Source: Singulisphaera sp. GP187 (GTDB lineage: Bacteria > Planctomycetota > Planctomycetia > Gemmatales > Gemmataceae). From it: a stretch of DNA of 55,645 bases. The notes under the pieces are model-generated. The model had not been told where the DNA came from and searched no databases. It worked only from the letters and a program-made list of their open reading frames with translations. The position numbers and the translations under genes are program-made. Positions within the stretch are counted from its first letter, which is position 1, and each line of letters begins with the position of its first letter. Shown one piece after another: positions 42,808 through 51,462 of this stretch. The stretch lies in NCBI GenBank assembly GCA_945905925.1, contig CAMDQN010000027.1:1-55645 (forward strand). Reading direction: 5' to 3'.

Positions 42808-45800
42808 TCACTCGAACCGGATCACGAGGTCGCCGCCTTCGACCTGCACTCCGGGGCGAACGAGGACTTCCGCCACCTTCCCGGGTCGGTCGGCGTGGAG
42901 CGTGGTTTCCATCTTCATCGCCTCGAGCGTGAACAACTTCTGCCCGGCCGCGACCTCGTCGCCGGGCGCCACCGCGACCGCGACCACCGCACCCGGCATC
43001 GGCGCGGCGACGTGTTTTGTGTTCCCGGACTCGGCCTTCGCACGCGCCTTCACCGCGCCTGCGCTCAGCGACTTGTCCGCGACAATCACCTCGCGCGGCT
43101 GACCGTTCAGCTCGAAGTACACCACACGCCGGCCGTCCGGTTGCGCCTCGCCGATGGTGAGGAACTTGATGATCAGCGTTTTGCCCGCTTCAATCTCGAT
43201 GCTGACTTCCTCGCCCTTCATCATGCCGAAGAAGAACGCGGGCGTCGGCAGCACGCTCAGGTCCGAATACTTCGCCTGATGCTCAGCGTACTCGGCAAAC
43301 ACTTTCGGGTACAGGATGTAGGAGATCACATCCTGGTCGCTCGGCGGGCGGCGCAACTTCCCTTCGAGTTCGCTCGTGGCTTTCGCTAGGTCTGCCGGCG
43401 GGAGTGTCGCGCCGGGGCGATCCGTCAGCGGCTTTCTCCCTCGCAAGATTCGCGTTTGCAGAGCAGGCGGAAACCCACCGGGCGGCTGACCGAGTTTGCC
43501 CTCGAAGAACTCCACCACGGATTCCGGGAATGCGATCTCGCGCTTCGGGTCCAGCACCATCTCCGGCGTGAGGTTGTTCGCCATCATGAACAGCGTCATG
43601 TCACCGACGACCTTCGACGTCGGCGTCACCTTCACGATGTCACCGAACATCTGGTTGACGGATGCGTACATCTTGCCGACCTCGTTCCAGCGCTCGCCGA
43701 CACCGAGCGAGTGCGCCTGTTGGTAGAGATTCGCGTACTGCCCGCCTGGCATCTCGTGGAGATAGACCTCGGCCGAACTCGCAAGTTGCCCCGTCTCGAA
43801 CGGAGAGTAGAGTTTGCGCACGCGGTCCCAATAATTCGCGGTTGCTTGAAGTGCGTCGAAACTCAGCCCGGTGTCGCGCGGCGTGAACCGCGTCGTCTCA
43901 ACGAGCGCGTTCAGGCTCGGCTGGGAAGTCACGCCGGCCATCGGCGCGAACGCGCAATCGACGATGCTCACGCCCTCTTCTGCGGCCATCATGTACGACG
44001 CGAGTTGCCCGCCGGCGCTGTCGTGCGTGTGAAAGTGAATCGGTACACCGACGGCCTCGCGCAGGGCCTTCACGAGTCGCTTCGCGGCGTAGGGTTTGAG
44101 CAACCCGGCCATGTCCTTGATCGCGAGGAGGTGCGTCCCGAGTTTCTCCAGTTCCTTCGCGAGGTTCACGAAGTAGTTGAGCGTGTACTTGTCCCGCTTC
44201 GGATTGAGAATGTCGCCTGTGTAACAGATCGCGGCCTCGCAGATCGCATTCGTCTTGAGGACCGCGTCGATTCCGAGTCTGATGTTCGGGAGCCAGTTGT
44301 TCGCATCGAAGATGCGGAAGATGTCCATGCCGGCTTCGGCAGAGAGCCTGATGAACTCGTACACCACGTTATCAGGATAGTTCGTGTAGCCGACCGCACT
44401 TGCGGCGCGCACCAGCATCTGGAACAGGATGTTCGGGACGCGCTCGCGCAGTTGGGCGAGCCGGTCCCACGGTGATTCCTTCAAGAATCGCATCGCGGTG
44501 TCGAACGTCGCTCCCCCCCACATCTCCATCGAGAACAGGTCGGCGTGTTCGCGCGCGTAGCGATCCGCAATGGCGAGCATGTCGAAAGTGCGCATCCGGG
44601 TCGCGAACAGCGACTGATGCGCGTCCCGCATCGTCGTGTCGGTCACGAGCAAGCGGGTTTGCTCGCGCGTCCACTGGGCGAACTTCGTCGCCCCGAGTTC
44701 CTTGAACTTGTCGCGAGTTCCATTCGGCAACAGCGAACCCTGAGTGTTGGCGACGGGGTGAGCGCGGCCTGATGGGATTGGGTTCACCCCGTCACTGACG
44801 CTCCGGGTTCGCCCTTTAGCGATCTCCGGGTGCCCGTTGACGATGATCTCCGCGAGGTACGACAACACCTTCGTCGCGCGGTCGCGGCGCGCCGTGAAGC
44901 GGAACAGGTCCGGGGTTTCGTCGAGGAATCGCGTGGTCACATCACCTGCGAGGAACTGCTGGTGGCTGATCAGGTTCAACAAAAAAGGAATGTTCGTCTT
45001 AACACCGCGAACACGGAACTCCTGGAGGCATCGCTCCATTCGCGTCGCGCAGTCCGCGAACGTCAAGCCGCTAACGGTCACCTTCACGAGCAACGAGTCG
45101 TAGAACGGCGTAATGACCGCGCCGCCGAACGCGGTCCCCGCGTCGAGCCTGATGCCGGGACCGCCGCTCGAACGGTACGCGCTGAGGCGCCCGTAATCGG
45201 GCACGAAGCCGTTCGCGGGGTCTTCGGTCGTCACGCGGCACTGAATCGCGAACCCGCGTGTACTGATCGCGCTCTGCTCCAGACCGACGCGTGCGTGATT
45301 CAACGGCAGCCCGGAAGCAATCAGGATCTGCGACCGGACGATGTCGAAGCCCGTGACTTGTTCGGTAACCGTGTGTTCGACCTGAATGCGCGGATTCACT
45401 TCGATGAAGTAGAACCGCTTCGCGTCGGTGTCGTAGAGGAACTCGACCGTACTCGCGTTGTCAATGCCGCATGCCTTGCCCACAGAGAGCGCCGCGTCGA
45501 GAATGCCCTGCCGGATGTCGTCGGGTAGACTGGGTGCGGGTGCGAGTTCGACAACCTTCTGATGCCGCCTCTGGATGGAACAGTCGCGCTCGAAGAGGTG
45601 AACCAATCCGCCGTGCTTGTCGCCGATCAACTGCACTTCGATGTGCTTGGCACGCACCACGAATTTTTCGAGGAACACATCGGCGATGCCGAATGCGGCG
45701 CCGGCTTCGCGTTGCGCCGACTCGACTGCCTCGTGGAGTTTGTCCGCGATGTGGACGACTCGCATCCCGCGACCGCCGCCGCCCATCGAAGCTTTCACGA

Positions 45801-46290
45801 TCACTGGGTAGCCGAGTTTCTCCGCGAGTGCCGTTGCTTCGGCCGCGCTCGCGAGCGGGCTATCGCCGCCGGAAAGAACCGGTACATTCGCCTTCTGCGC
45901 GATCGCGCGCGCGGTCACCTTGTCGCCGAGTTGCTCCAACACCTCCGGGCGTGGGCCGACGAACGTGATTCCCGCATCAGCACAGGCGCGTGCGAACGCT
46001 GCGTTTTCCGAGAGAAAGCCGTAACCGGGGTGAATGGCATCGACGCCCACTTCCTTCGCGAGTTTCACGATGCCGAGAATGTCGAGGTAGGCACGGATCG
46101 GCTCGCCGGGTTTTCCGACCTGATACGCCTCGTCCGCTTTGAATCGGTGGAGCGCGAACCGGTCCTCATGCGAGTAGATCGCGACCGTACGAATACCGAG
46201 TTCGTGGGCCGAGCGGAACACCCGGATCGCGATCTCACTCCGGTTCGCAACGAGCAACTTCCTGAACGGTCTGGATTTCACGTCCGGCAT
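42808..46290 (-). CDS. pyc: Pyruvate carboxylase
   Basis: About 1160 residues make oxaloacetate from pyruvate, bicarbonate and ATP. In order are the biotin carboxylase domain (LLVANRSEIAIRV, GYGFLSENAAFA, VKASMGGGGRGMRV), the carboxyltransferase domain (VTDTTMRDAHQSLFATRMRT, KDMAGLL) and a biotinyl carrier domain with EAMKMET, its lysine near 1126. The full single-chain form is present. The ATG at 46290 has GAGG upstream; an earlier GTG adds 11 residues. Residues about 493-520, between the biotin carboxylase and carboxyltransferase domains, derive from an inserted palindromic element. BirA in this window is the likely biotinylating enzyme. Confidence 0.95.
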   Translation of the reverse strand: MPDVKSRPFRKLLVANRSEIAIRVFRSAHELGIRTVAIYSHEDRFALHRFKADEAYQVGKPGEPIRAYLDILGIVKLAKEVGVDAIHPGYGFLSENAAFARACADAGITFVGPRPEVLEQLGDKVTARAIAQKANVPVLSGGDSPLASAAEATALAEKLGYPVIVKASMGGGGRGMRVVHIADKLHEAVESAQREAGAAFGIADVFLEKFVVRAKHIEVQLIGDKHGGLVHLFERDCSIQRRHQKVVELAPAPSLPDDIRQGILDAALSVGKACGIDNASTVEFLYDTDAKRFYFIEVNPRIQVEHTVTEQVTGFDIVRSQILIASGLPLNHARVGLEQSAISTRGFAIQCRVTTEDPANGFVPDYGRLSAYRSSGGPGIRLDAGTAFGGAVITPFYDSLLVKVTVSGLTFADCATRMERCLQEFRVRGVKTNIPFLLNLISHQQFLAGDVTTRFLDETPDLFRFTARRDRATKVLSYLAEIIVNGHPEIAKGRTRSVSDGVNPIPSGRAHPVANTQGSLLPNGTRDKFKELGATKFAQWTREQTRLLVTDTTMRDAHQSLFATRMRTFDMLAIADRYAREHADLFSMEMWGGATFDTAMRFLKESPWDRLAQLRERVPNILFQMLVRAASAVGYTNYPDNVVYEFIRLSAEAGMDIFRIFDANNWLPNIRLGIDAVLKTNAICEAAICYTGDILNPKRDKYTLNYFVNLAKELEKLGTHLLAIKDMAGLLKPYAAKRLVKALREAVGVPIHFHTHDSAGGQLASYMMAAEEGVSIVDCAFAPMAGVTSQPSLNALVETTRFTPRDTGLSFDALQATANYWDRVRKLYSPFETGQLASSAEVYLHEMPGGQYANLYQQAHSLGVGERWNEVGKMYASVNQMFGDIVKVTPTSKVVGDMTLFMMANNLTPEMVLDPKREIAFPESVVEFFEGKLGQPPGGFPPALQTRILRGRKPLTDRPGATLPPADLAKATSELEGKLRRPPSDQDVISYILYPKVFAEYAEHQAKYSDLSVLPTPAFFFGMMKGEEVSIEIEAGKTLIIKFLTIGEAQPDGRRVVYFELNGQPREVIVADKSLSAGAVKARAKAESGNTKHVAAPMPGAVVAVAVAPGDEVAAGQKLFTLEAMKMETTLHADRPGKVAEVLVRPGVQVEGGDLVIRFE
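44733..44812. repeat. Inverted repeat inserted in pyruvate carboxylase gene, RTRSVSDG family
   Basis: Arms 44733-44761 and 44784-44812 (29 bases each) pair with about five mismatches around 22 bases. Read on the minus strand, they encode GRTRSVSDGVNPIPSGRAHP and onward. The arm sequence matches that of the element at 1307-1373 upstream of purB. Confidence 0.85.
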
Positions 46291-46361
46291 CCGGCGAACC
46301 TCACGAGCGGCGAGCGACAACACTAGTGTGATAGGAAACGCAACAGCGCACTACAAATGAG

Positions 46362-46391
46362 AAAGCCCGCCTGCTTGTGCAGGCGGGCTTT
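46362..46391. terminator. Bidirectional terminator
   Basis: AAAGCCCGCCTGC, TTGT, GCAGGCGGGCTTT is a perfect 13-bp GC-rich stem. It lies 16 bases after the stop of the DUF1573 gene (minus strand) and upstream of pyruvate carboxylase. The flanking T/A bases give a short U-run on either strand, the best classical terminator in the window. Confidence 0.8.
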
Positions 46392-46407
46392 CGGGGTTAG
46401 GTTTGGA

Positions 46408-47394
46408 TTACTTGCCGACGACCTTCGCGGTCACGGGCACGATGATCGACGGTTGATCCTTGTTGTCGGTCACGATCTCAACGGTCCGAATGAACCCACC
46501 GGCTGCGGTTGGGTTGGCCGCGATCACGACCGTGTGAACCGCCTTCGCAATATCGGTATCGTACTTCACCGTGAGTTGCGTGTCAGCGCCCTTCACTTCG
46601 AGAATCTTGAATGGCGTCGCACTCTGGATCGTGATCTTCTGTTCCGGTGTGCTGCCCGTCTTCACGTTGCCGAACGCGACCGTTCCCGGTGATGCCGCGA
46701 CCGCCGCGGTGACGTTCACGGTGACCGGGATGCGGAGTTTTGCGACCGAGGCGTGCGACGTTTCCAAATTCACGTCCGAAGTCCAGCTTCCCGCCGGGCA
46801 CTCTTTCGCGAGTGTCGCGATGATGTCGTAAGTAACGATGCTGCCGCTGCGAGAACTGAGAGTCGCCTCGACACTCACGAACCCGCCTGTGCTCGTAGCC
46901 TTGTTCACGGTCCATTTCGGGTCGCTCGTGAATGTGACCTTCGTGGACACTTTCGCTCCCTTGCCCTTCGTGACGTTCCCGAACGCGAGTACGTCCGGCG
47001 ACATCATGAGGTCGTCGCGGGTAACGGTTGTAACCTTGAGCGCAACCTCTTCGAACTTTGGCGAGGTGAACGGGACATAAACCAGAACCGTCTTCGTGAT
47101 GCCCGCGTGCGGGATCCGCTTCGTGTCCATGTACGCAATGACCGCGGCTGACTCGCCAGGCGCGAGCCGGTCTGACGAGAGAGCCGGGGTAACGCACCCG
47201 CACGATACGCGCGGCTGGCCAAGCGTGATCGTGTCGTTGGTGGTATTGGTAAACCGGAAGTAGTGAACCAGAACCGTTCCCTTCGGACTGACCCCGAAGT
47301 CTTTCTCCTTCTCAGTGAACAGATCGCCCGGCCCGGCCAGCGCCAGTGTGTTGAACGCCAACACGCCGACAAGGCCCATCACGAAACGTGCCAT
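46408..47394 (-). CDS. Secreted DUF1573 protein
   Basis: This 328-residue protein starts with a signal peptide (LVGVLAFNTLALAGP). A DUF1573 domain follows, with DFGVSPKGTVLVHYFRFTNTT and the cysteine phrase VSCGCVTPALS. One or two more immunoglobulin-like repeats follow, with VLAFGNVTKGKGAK and VAFGNVKTGSTPEQ openings. The family is abundant and secreted in planctomycetes, with no known biochemical role. The ATG has GGAG eight bases upstream. A hairpin lies 27 bases before the start and a good terminator after the stop, so it is probably a single-gene unit. Confidence 0.85.
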   Translation of the reverse strand: MARFVMGLVGVLAFNTLALAGPGDLFTEKEKDFGVSPKGTVLVHYFRFTNTTNDTITLGQPRVSCGCVTPALSSDRLAPGESAAVIAYMDTKRIPHAGITKTVLVYVPFTSPKFEEVALKVTTVTRDDLMMSPDVLAFGNVTKGKGAKVSTKVTFTSDPKWTVNKATSTGGFVSVEATLSSRSGSIVTYDIIATLAKECPAGSWTSDVNLETSHASVAKLRIPVTVNVTAAVAASPGTVAFGNVKTGSTPEQKITIQSATPFKILEVKGADTQLTVKYDTDIAKAVHTVVIAANPTAAGGFIRTVEIVTDNKDQPSIIVPVTAKVVGK

Positions 47395-47420
47395 TGACGC
47401 TACTCCCCCATGATGGGAAC

Positions 47421-47447
47421 TGTGGCATTCCCCCCCGGGATGCCACA
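47421..47447. promoter_or_regulatory. Hairpin in the DUF1573 gene leader
   Basis: TGTGGCATTCC and GGGATGCCACA pair with one mismatch around five C. It lies 27 bases upstream of the start codon on the minus strand, so it is either a leader hairpin or an operator. The rest of the 213-base gap up to 47607 shows nothing clear. Confidence 0.45.
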
Positions 47448-47607
47448 GCCCTTAACCTACTTGGTATCACACTCCGACCGATCGGTTCATCAAGAAACCA
47501 CGTTAAAACTCCACCCGGTCGCATGCTGGAGGGTACCGCTTCCGTTGCTACCTGCGGAGCCAGCGCAATCGCACCTGCTTGTACCACCGATCCCACCCAT
47601 GCAACTC

Positions 47608-48336
47608 CTACCGCCGGGCGAGTACTGCGACCACGACACGATCCGCACCCTGAGCGCGAAGCACTCGTGCTGCTTCGCTCGCCGTACTCCCCGTGGTCAG
47701 CACGTCATCCACGAGTAGGACTGTTTGACCGAGTAACCTTGCGCCGGATCGCACCCGAAACGCACCCTTAATATTTTCCAGTCGCGCCGTGCGTGACACC
47801 TGGACATGTTGTGTCGTATGCCGGACCCGGCGTAGCAAGTGCGGCTCGAACGGCACCTTCAGCCCCATCGCGAGTTCGCGTGCGACGGATTCTGCCTGGT
47901 TGTATCCTCGGAGCCATTTCCGCAACCAGTGGAGCGGAATCGGGGCAACCACATCTATTGCAGATGTTGCAAGATTGGTGCCACGACACTCCGCAAACGT
48001 GCGTCCGAGCAAATCCGCCAGCCCTTCTCCCGTTAGAACTTTCATGCGCAGTACAGCTTCGCGCAGTTTTCCGTCATAAGGCCCAAGCCGGACTGCACCT
48101 GTGAAGCCGAGTGAACGTCCACTGCATTCCGCGCAGCCTGTACTGGTGTTGGTGTGCGGACCGACCGTTTGTGCGCACCACGGGCAAACAGGGAACGGGT
48201 CCGTTGTGACAGCGAGGTGACACCCGGTGCAGAACCCGTGCCGGTGCGTGCCCTCATGGGAGTCGCAAATCAGGCACGTGTCGGGGTAAATCAACTGAGC
48301 AGTGTTGCGGGTTAGTTCCGTCACGGACTGTAGCAT
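47608..48336 (-). CDS. comF: ComF-family phosphoribosyltransferase-like protein
   Basis: This 242-residue protein has the ComF layout. An N-terminal zinc-binding region has CLICDSHEG, CTGC, CPWC and CAEC cysteine pairs. A type I phosphoribosyltransferase fold follows, with PIPLHWLRKWLRGYNQAE and the PRPP loop VLLVDDVLTTGSTASE. The ATG at 48336 is preceded by GGAAGGAAG and is better than an upstream in-frame start. ComF is needed for DNA uptake in naturally competent bacteria, at the step of single-strand entry. No other competence gene is nearby, so that role is only suggested. Confidence 0.85.
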   Translation of the reverse strand: MLQSVTELTRNTAQLIYPDTCLICDSHEGTHRHGFCTGCHLAVTTDPFPVCPWCAQTVGPHTNTSTGCAECSGRSLGFTGAVRLGPYDGKLREAVLRMKVLTGEGLADLLGRTFAECRGTNLATSAIDVVAPIPLHWLRKWLRGYNQAESVARELAMGLKVPFEPHLLRRVRHTTQHVQVSRTARLENIKGAFRVRSGARLLGQTVLLVDDVLTTGSTASEAARVLRAQGADRVVVAVLARR

Positions 48337-48439
48337 GACCGGCTTCCTTCCGGTAAAACGCCACCACGAATTGAGAACGGATAGGTGGAGGGTAACGGCG
48401 GGAGGAAGCGACCGCAAGAGGCAGGGAAGAAATGGGGAG

Positions 48440-48483
48440 CCTTCAATCGATCAGGCACACCCGTGTGCCTGATCGATTGAAGG
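48440..48483. repeat. Near-perfect 44-bp palindrome after histidine kinase gene
   Basis: Two exact 21-base arms (48440-48460 and 48463-48483) flank only CC. The centre is GGCACAC/GTGTGCC, the same core as in the element at 10619-10720. It lies five bases beyond the stop of the kinase gene and about 100 bases upstream of comF. Confidence 0.9.
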
Positions 48484-48488
48484 GGCGA

Positions 48489-50159
48489 TCAAGCCGATTG
48501 GCGGTCGAGGAAGTCGAGCGTGACCGAGCGTGGCACCGTGACGACGAAACGCGTCGACCCGTCGGTTGGCTCGTGTCGCACGTCGCCACCGTTCTGCCGG
48601 GCGAACTGCCACGCGGTCGGAAGTCCCAGGCCACGCCCACGACCAGCCGAGCGCCCGCAATAGAAAGGGTCGAACGCGTGTTCGAGCGACGCGGCGCTCA
48701 ACCCCGGTCCGCTATCCTCGACCACGAACGTGACGAACTCATCGTCGCCGTTGGTATAACTCAGTCGAATCCATCCGTCACTGCCTGCCGCCTCGACGCC
48801 ATTGCGAGCGAGCGCGACGAGAGCGTGCTTGATCTGTTTGGAATCGCATCGCACAAACACATCTGTTGCCACTGTACCGAGTTCGATGCGAACGCCTTTC
48901 TCCACAGCGAACGGGCTGAGTTCGTCGCGGACCGTAGAGATGAGTTCAGTCGCGGCGGTACGATGTGGTTGCGGCTGCGGCGGGCGCGCGAACTGCATTA
49001 GGTCTCGCACGATCCCCGCGATGCGGTGCGTTTGGCGAATGACGGTCTGAAGCGTCTCCCCGCGTTCCGGGTCCGGTTCCGTGCGGAACAAACGTTGTGC
49101 GTGGCCCGAAATGACCGCGAGCGGGTTGTTGATCTCGTGTCCGGCGCCGGCTGCGAGTTCCGCGAGCGCCCGGAGTTTCGCGTCGCGCGCCCGCGTGTCG
49201 AAATCGCCCGCGACGTGCGCCACCGCATGATGGAGTTCGTCGACCCGGTCTTCGAGGCGCAGCACAAGCGCGGCACCGTTGCGCCGCCGGCTTTCGGCCG
49301 CCATCTTCAGCAGATTCGAAACCAGCGGCACATTGTGTGGGTTCGGGTCGAAGTCGGAAACCGGTGCGGAATCGGGCGCAACGGCCGTCCACAGTGCGTC
49401 CACAGTCGCGTCATCGAGTTTCAGTGTTCGCAGTAACTCTGCACGATCAACGCCTTCGGTGAGACCGAGCGAATGAACGCGGCGCTCGGCCTCGAACGCG
49501 GCGAACTGGCAGAGGACGAACAACTCCGGGTCGGCGACGACCGCGCGGGCCGCGACGAGCGGAAGGTTCAGGTTGCCGAGAAGAGGCGTGATCCAGGCGG
49601 GCAGACGCCAGCGGTTCGCTAGCCGGCGGGCGATGGCGTTCTGGTCGAGACCCCAGCACTCCGCCTGAAGCGCCAGCGTCGGCGGCGTGAGCGGATCGTT
49701 AAGCAATTCCGTAAACGCGCCGGGATCGACAGGAGCGACCGCGAGCCAACCCAGCGGCGCGAGCGCGAGAACCGCCGCAGCGCGGTCGGCACCAGCGTGA
49801 TGGATGTGTTCGGCGAGCCGGTGCGCGAACGCGCTCGCATGTACGGAAAACGCGCGGCACCGCTTCGCGACTTCGTGAACGGGATTCACCCAGCCGCTCG
49901 GAGTGGTGGCGAGGTACGCAGCGGCCGTGTCCGGGAGCGACGCGGCAGAAAGCGCAGACGGACAAAACAAATTGCTGGTGGGCGAAAATGGCGACGGTGC
50001 GAACCGAAGCAAAAAGGCCAACAGCCCGACATCACCAACGTCGACGGTGGATTGCCGCGCGAGGCCCGCCGGAGATTCGGCGAGCCTGATCAGGCTATCC
50101 GTGTTCGGGCACAGCCACGGCAATCCCACCGCGGTCCGCGCCACCGCCTTCCCTGGCAT
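48489..50159 (-). CDS. Soluble sensor histidine kinase with HDOD-like N-terminus
   Basis: This 556-residue protein has no membrane span and is likely cytoplasmic. About residues 90-250 look like an HDOD-type helical domain (VAKRCRAFSVHASAFAHRLAEH). The kinase core has the phospho-acceptor His341 in AGAGHEINNPLAVISGH. The ATPase domain has VALARNGVEAAG, VVEDSGPGLS and GRGLGLPTAW. The ATG at 50159 has GAGG upstream. It follows the response regulator gene by about 100 bases, filled by a hairpin repeat. The pair probably forms a two-component system. The signal is unknown. Confidence 0.85.
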   Translation of the reverse strand: MPGKAVARTAVGLPWLCPNTDSLIRLAESPAGLARQSTVDVGDVGLLAFLLRFAPSPFSPTSNLFCPSALSAASLPDTAAAYLATTPSGWVNPVHEVAKRCRAFSVHASAFAHRLAEHIHHAGADRAAAVLALAPLGWLAVAPVDPGAFTELLNDPLTPPTLALQAECWGLDQNAIARRLANRWRLPAWITPLLGNLNLPLVAARAVVADPELFVLCQFAAFEAERRVHSLGLTEGVDRAELLRTLKLDDATVDALWTAVAPDSAPVSDFDPNPHNVPLVSNLLKMAAESRRRNGAALVLRLEDRVDELHHAVAHVAGDFDTRARDAKLRALAELAAGAGHEINNPLAVISGHAQRLFRTEPDPERGETLQTVIRQTHRIAGIVRDLMQFARPPQPQPHRTAATELISTVRDELSPFAVEKGVRIELGTVATDVFVRCDSKQIKHALVALARNGVEAAGSDGWIRLSYTNGDDEFVTFVVEDSGPGLSAASLEHAFDPFYCGRSAGRGRGLGLPTAWQFARQNGGDVRHEPTDGSTRFVVTVPRSVTLDFLDRQSA

Positions 50160-50168
50160 AGGAACCTC

Positions 50169-50259
50169 AAGGATGAAAGATGAAGGCTGGAAGATGAAGG
50201 GAAACCAAAACGGCGGAGCCATTTGTTTCATCCTTCATCCTGCACCCTTCATCCTTTTG
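50169..50259. repeat. Imperfect inverted repeat, GGATGAAGG family
   Basis: The left side carries AAGGATGAAAGATGAAGG and more GATGAAGG units. The right side carries TTTCATCCTTCATCC and CCCTTCATCCTT as partial complements. It fills the space between the response regulator stop (50261) and the kinase start (50159), and is related to the element at 17550-17642. Confidence 0.75.
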
Positions 50260-50260
50260 T

Positions 50261-50842
50261 TCAGGCCAACACGCCGGTCTCGATGTCGAGTTGGGCGCAC
50301 ATTTTCTCGATCAGGTGGTCCACGTCGAACGGCTTGTGGATGAACTCGTCGGCACCCGCCAACTTGAGTTCCTGCACCTTGTCTTCTTCGATCATGCCGG
50401 AGATGCAAATGATCCGCACATCCTCCATCGCCGGGTCGGCGCGCACCCGGTGGCACACTTCCTTGCCGTTGATGTCCGGCAGCATCACGTCGAGGATGAT
50501 GAGGTCGGGACGGTAGTCCTTCACCATCATGCCCGCGTCGAAGCCGTTGGACGCGATCCGCACTTCAAAGCGGCCGTCGTCCTGGAGTGCCTTGTGGACG
50601 ACGTCGACCAGTTCGAGGTCGTCGTCCACGAGCAGCACCTTGCGCTTGCCGCTCTCTAGGGCATCCGTTGGGATGCCGTTGTCCTTCATGAACTTGTAAA
50701 GAGCTTCACGGGGGATGCGCCGGAACTTACTTCCGGGAACGCGGAACCCCTTGAGTTGCCCGTTGTCGAAACAACGGATGATTGTCTGCTGCGAGACCTT
50801 ACAGATCTTCGCCGCTTCACCGGTTGTGAACACCGTCTTCAT
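50261..50842 (-). CDS. Response regulator with excisionase-like DNA-binding domain
   Basis: These 193 residues join an N-terminal helix-turn-helix of the excisionase/MerR type (residues 1-55: FTTGEAAKICKVSQQTIIRCFDNGQLKGFRVPGSKFRRIP) to a receiver domain. The receiver has the acidic pair LLVDDDLE, the phospho-acceptor Asp118 (LIILDVMLPD) and FIHKPF. This order, DNA-binding part first, is reversed from most response regulators. The ATG at 50842 is chosen because the helix-turn-helix begins there and AAGGTGG lies upstream. The kinase gene follows on the same strand. It is likely a transcription factor with an unknown regulon. Confidence 0.85.
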   Translation of the reverse strand: MKTVFTTGEAAKICKVSQQTIIRCFDNGQLKGFRVPGSKFRRIPREALYKFMKDNGIPTDALESGKRKVLLVDDDLELVDVVHKALQDDGRFEVRIASNGFDAGMMVKDYRPDLIILDVMLPDINGKEVCHRVRADPAMEDVRIICISGMIEEDKVQELKLAGADEFIHKPFDVDHLIEKMCAQLDIETGVLA

Positions 50843-51462
50843 ACGCGCATCCACCTTGGCCGGCTCAGCCGGCTCGCATGGGGGAGATCCGCGCACGGCC
50901 GAACGACCGAGCCGGGCTGCGGACCGAAACTTCGTCCGTGACTCACGCAGGACATCTGGCCGCACCGCCCACCGACCCGCGCAACTGGCGCAATCCGGAG
51001 GACGACACAGGAATGGAGGGCAACCGAACGATCCCGGGTGAAGCGACTCGTGGTGTAGAGCAAGCGGAGTGGCTTCGGTTGCCCACTCCATCATACCCGG
51101 GTTCGCTGTCCGATCAACGGCCCAGAACTCACGCGATTGGGTATGGAAGTCACACCCGACCCAAGTTCCGCCCCGATCACCCAGACAACGCTCCCGGTTT
51201 CGCCCCATCACACGCGCGACTCTGGCCCTGGAGTTCTCGCCTTCCTTCCCGAGCGACCCAAATGTAGGTTCCTGCCGACTCGGTCGCGGGAATCATCGGC
51301 GCCCTACTTCGCGCAGCCCCACGATTTTGCCAGCTTTCCCTTCGGAGGAGCCGGAAACCGTGTCGCCTGCGCGGAGTTTGCGCTTCAGAGTGACCGCGAC
51401 CGATCCCGCGGGCGTTGCCAGTTACCCGGCTTCTCCCTAACGGGCAAGCAGCCCATAACGGC
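50843..51462. other. Gene-free stretch upstream of response regulator
   Basis: In 620 bases between the mnmG stop and the response regulator start I see no convincing gene or RNA. GCCGGC, TCA, GCCGGC (50859-50873) forms a hairpin or operator-like palindrome in the leader of the regulator gene. A stop-to-stop run of about 43 codons on the minus strand (51293-51423) has no start codon. The space probably holds the regulator's promoter and perhaps decayed sequence. Confidence 0.5.

Noticed and set aside
51293-51423. Minus-strand run of about 43 codons with a KOW-like phrase (RAGDTVSGSSEGKAGKIVG)
   Set aside because: Preceded by a stop and without ATG, GTG or TTG start; too short to support as a gene or a ribosomal-protein remnant.
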